The notes under the pieces: model-generated | What the model saw: only the letters and a program-made list of their open reading frames with translations | Database searches by the model: none | What the model was told of the DNA's origin: nothing | Part shown: positions 5,506-6,642 of the stretch, piece after piece | Layout: every line of letters begins with the position of its first letter | How positions within the stretch are numbered: the first letter of the stretch is position 1 | NCBI GenBank assembly: GCA_030044395.1 | Contig: JASHVW010000042.1 | Coordinates: 1-6,642 of the forward strand | Direction: 5' to 3' | From: Verrucomicrobiia bacterium | GTDB lineage: Bacteria > Verrucomicrobiota > Verrucomicrobiia > Limisphaerales > UBA11358 | Length of the DNA stretch: 6,642 nt | Translations under genes and position numbers: made by a program

Positions 5506-6642
5506 TCAACCCTCGAGGGCACTGGCAGCGTTTAATGCCGTTTCCAGCGACTGGATGCGGATGGGTTTGGTTAAATGGGCGGCAAAGCCGGCATCCTGGC
5601 TGCGGGCCAAATCCTCCTCCATGCCATAGCCGGTGAGCGCGATGCCGCGGATGGAAAGTTTCTTCCCGAGTTCGGCCATCAATTCATAACCGCTTCCGTC
5701 GGGCAAACCGATGTCGGAAATTAGCAGGTTGAATTCCTGTTGATCGGCGAGGAGACGGGCCTCGGCCAACGACGCCGCGGTGACGACTTCATACGAGCGG
5801 CGCATGAGCAGCCGCGCCAGCGACGTGCGAGTCGGTTCGTGGTCTTCCACCAGAAGAATGCGCCCGCATTTTGCACGGGAAACGAACGTTGTCTCCGTGG
5901 GCTGGCTTGGCGTCGCTCCATTGACGTTGATTTCCGAAGCGAAGGCCAGCGGCAATTCAACGGTAAAAACCGCCCCTTTGTCCCGTCCCTCGCTGTGGGC
6001 GCGAACGCATCCCGAATGCAATTCGATCAATTTCTGCGAAATAACCAGGCCCAATCCCAGCCCGCCGAACCGGTGCGCGGAGCCGCTGGCATGGTCACCC
6101 TGGGAAAAGGCGTTGAAGATGCGGCTGAGCTCCTGCTCGTTCATGCCAATGCCGGTATCGGTGATTTTGACGAAAATATGACAATCATCCGGCACTTCCG
6201 TTTCAACCGTGATATGGCCGCGCGAAGGAGTGAACTTGACGGCATTTTTCAGCAGATTCCAGAACACCTGCTGCAACCGGACGCCATCGGCATAGACCGC
6301 ATGACTCATGGCGCCAAATTTAAGGGTGAGAATAATTTCCTTTTGCTTTACCTCCTCCTGCACGTTGGCAATGGCGTCTTTGAGGACGCCATGGACATCA
6401 AGAATTCGTCTTTCGAGAATGATTTTGCCCCGCGTAACGCGCGTGAGATCGAGCAGGTCGTCAATCAACCGCGCCTCCAATTCCACGCTCTTCCGCACCA
6501 TTTCAAAATCGGCGCGGACCGCGCCAGGCAGATTCAGATTGCCGGCAGCGTCGCTGGCGACGAGCAGGATGGGATTGAGGGGCGTGCGCAATTCATGGCT
6601 CAGGGTGGCCAGGAATTCGTCCTTGGCCCGCGAGGCCGCCAG
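5506..6642 (-). CDS. Hybrid sensor histidine kinase with C-terminal receiver (N-terminus beyond the window)
   Basis: This cytoplasmic signalling protein autophosphorylates on His and can pass phosphate to its own receiver domain. The frame is open to the window edge, giving 378 visible residues plus TGA at 5506-5508. In order: the HisKA H-box LATLSHELRTPLNP, with phospho-acceptor H16 of the visible part; DDLLDLTRVTRGK of the dimerisation helix; HATPase_c with N-box VFWNLLKNAVKFTP (about 127-138), G1 DTGIGM (162-167), F-box FNAFSQGD and G2 GGLGLGL (193-199); then a CheY-like receiver from about 260 with RILLVEDHEPTR, phospho-acceptor D310 in LLISDIGLPDGSG, T337 in ALTGYG and K359 in LTKPI. All catalytic residues expected in the visible part are present. 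Sensor domains (often PAS or GAF in this class) must lie upstream, so the signal is unknown. The 199-bp gap to the next gene suggests it is not tightly co-transcribed with it. Confidence 0.95.
   Translation of the reverse strand: MAASRAKDEFLATLSHELRTPLNPILLVASDAAGNLNLPGAVRADFEMVRKSVELEARLIDDLLDLTRVTRGKIILERRILDVHGVLKDAIANVQEEVKQKEIILTLKFGAMSHAVYADGVRLQQVFWNLLKNAVKFTPSRGHITVETEVPDDCHIFVKITDTGIGMNEQELSRIFNAFSQGDHASGSAHRFGGLGLGLVISQKLIELHSGCVRAHSEGRDKGAVFTVELPLAFASEINVNGATPSQPTETTFVSRAKCGRILLVEDHEPTRTSLARLLMRRSYEVVTAASLAEARLLADQQEFNLLISDIGLPDGSGYELMAELGKKLSIRGIALTGYGMEEDLARSQDAGFAAHLTKPIRIQSLETALNAASALEG

Noticed and set aside
1..6642. CRISPR arrays, tRNA or rRNA genes, insertion sequences, integrase attachment sites.
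   Set aside because: I saw no regularly spaced repeats, cloverleaf or rRNA-like stretches, transposase motifs or terminal inverted repeats, including around the relic region where a mobile element might be expected.

Overview
The window looks like a piece of a moderately GC-rich bacterial chromosome (mid-50s % GC, judged by eye). I lean towards Verrucomicrobiota (Pedosphaera/Limisphaerales-like). The reasons are the style of the large GT-C membrane glycosyltransferases, a hybrid kinase with a terminal receiver, and an HrpB-type helicase fragment. This is an inference from family resemblance; the window contains no rRNA or universal marker. All supported coding sequence lies on the minus strand, so in transcription order one reads from position 6642 down to 1.

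In that order: (1) 6642-5506 is the C-terminal 378 residues of a hybrid sensor histidine kinase (HisKA, HATPase_c, receiver), cut by the window edge. (2) 5505-5307 is a 199-bp gap with a sigma70-like promoter candidate that overlaps a small palindrome, plus a spaced inverted repeat. (3) 5306-3471 is a 611-residue multi-pass GT39/ArnT-like glycosyltransferase with a repeated WYFLP membrane motif. (4) 3470-3402 is a 69-bp spacer holding a hairpin followed by six T, which ends 7 nt before the next ATG and resembles an intrinsic terminator or attenuator. (5) 3401-1443 is a second multi-pass membrane glycosyltransferase (652 residues) with a large C-terminal soluble domain. (6) 1442-1 holds no intact gene and is a compact gene graveyard.

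The graveyard holds, in order, the N-terminus of an HrpA/HrpB-type ATP-dependent helicase that breaks off at the Walker A loop (1397-1275), a 24-codon relic of a paralogue of the intact 652-residue glycosyltransferase (1137-1066; 15 of 24 residues identical without gaps), a protein-like but unassigned stretch with one stop (1070-882), and a frameshifted alpha/beta hydrolase whose Ser, Asp and His catalytic positions can all still be read (about 881-71). Because the three long genes beside it are uninterrupted, general sequencing error is an unlikely cause of all these lesions.

Functionally, the two glycosyltransferases probably use polyprenyl-phosphate sugars on the outer face of the cytoplasmic membrane to decorate a lipid, polysaccharide or protein; the acceptor cannot be told from sequence. 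The hybrid kinase is separated from them by its own gap and promoter candidate, so a regulatory link is not demonstrated. I did not find a convincing new biological system. The most notable features are the mosaic of relics, the terminator-like hairpin between the paired glycosyltransferases, and the internal duplication in the 611-residue protein.
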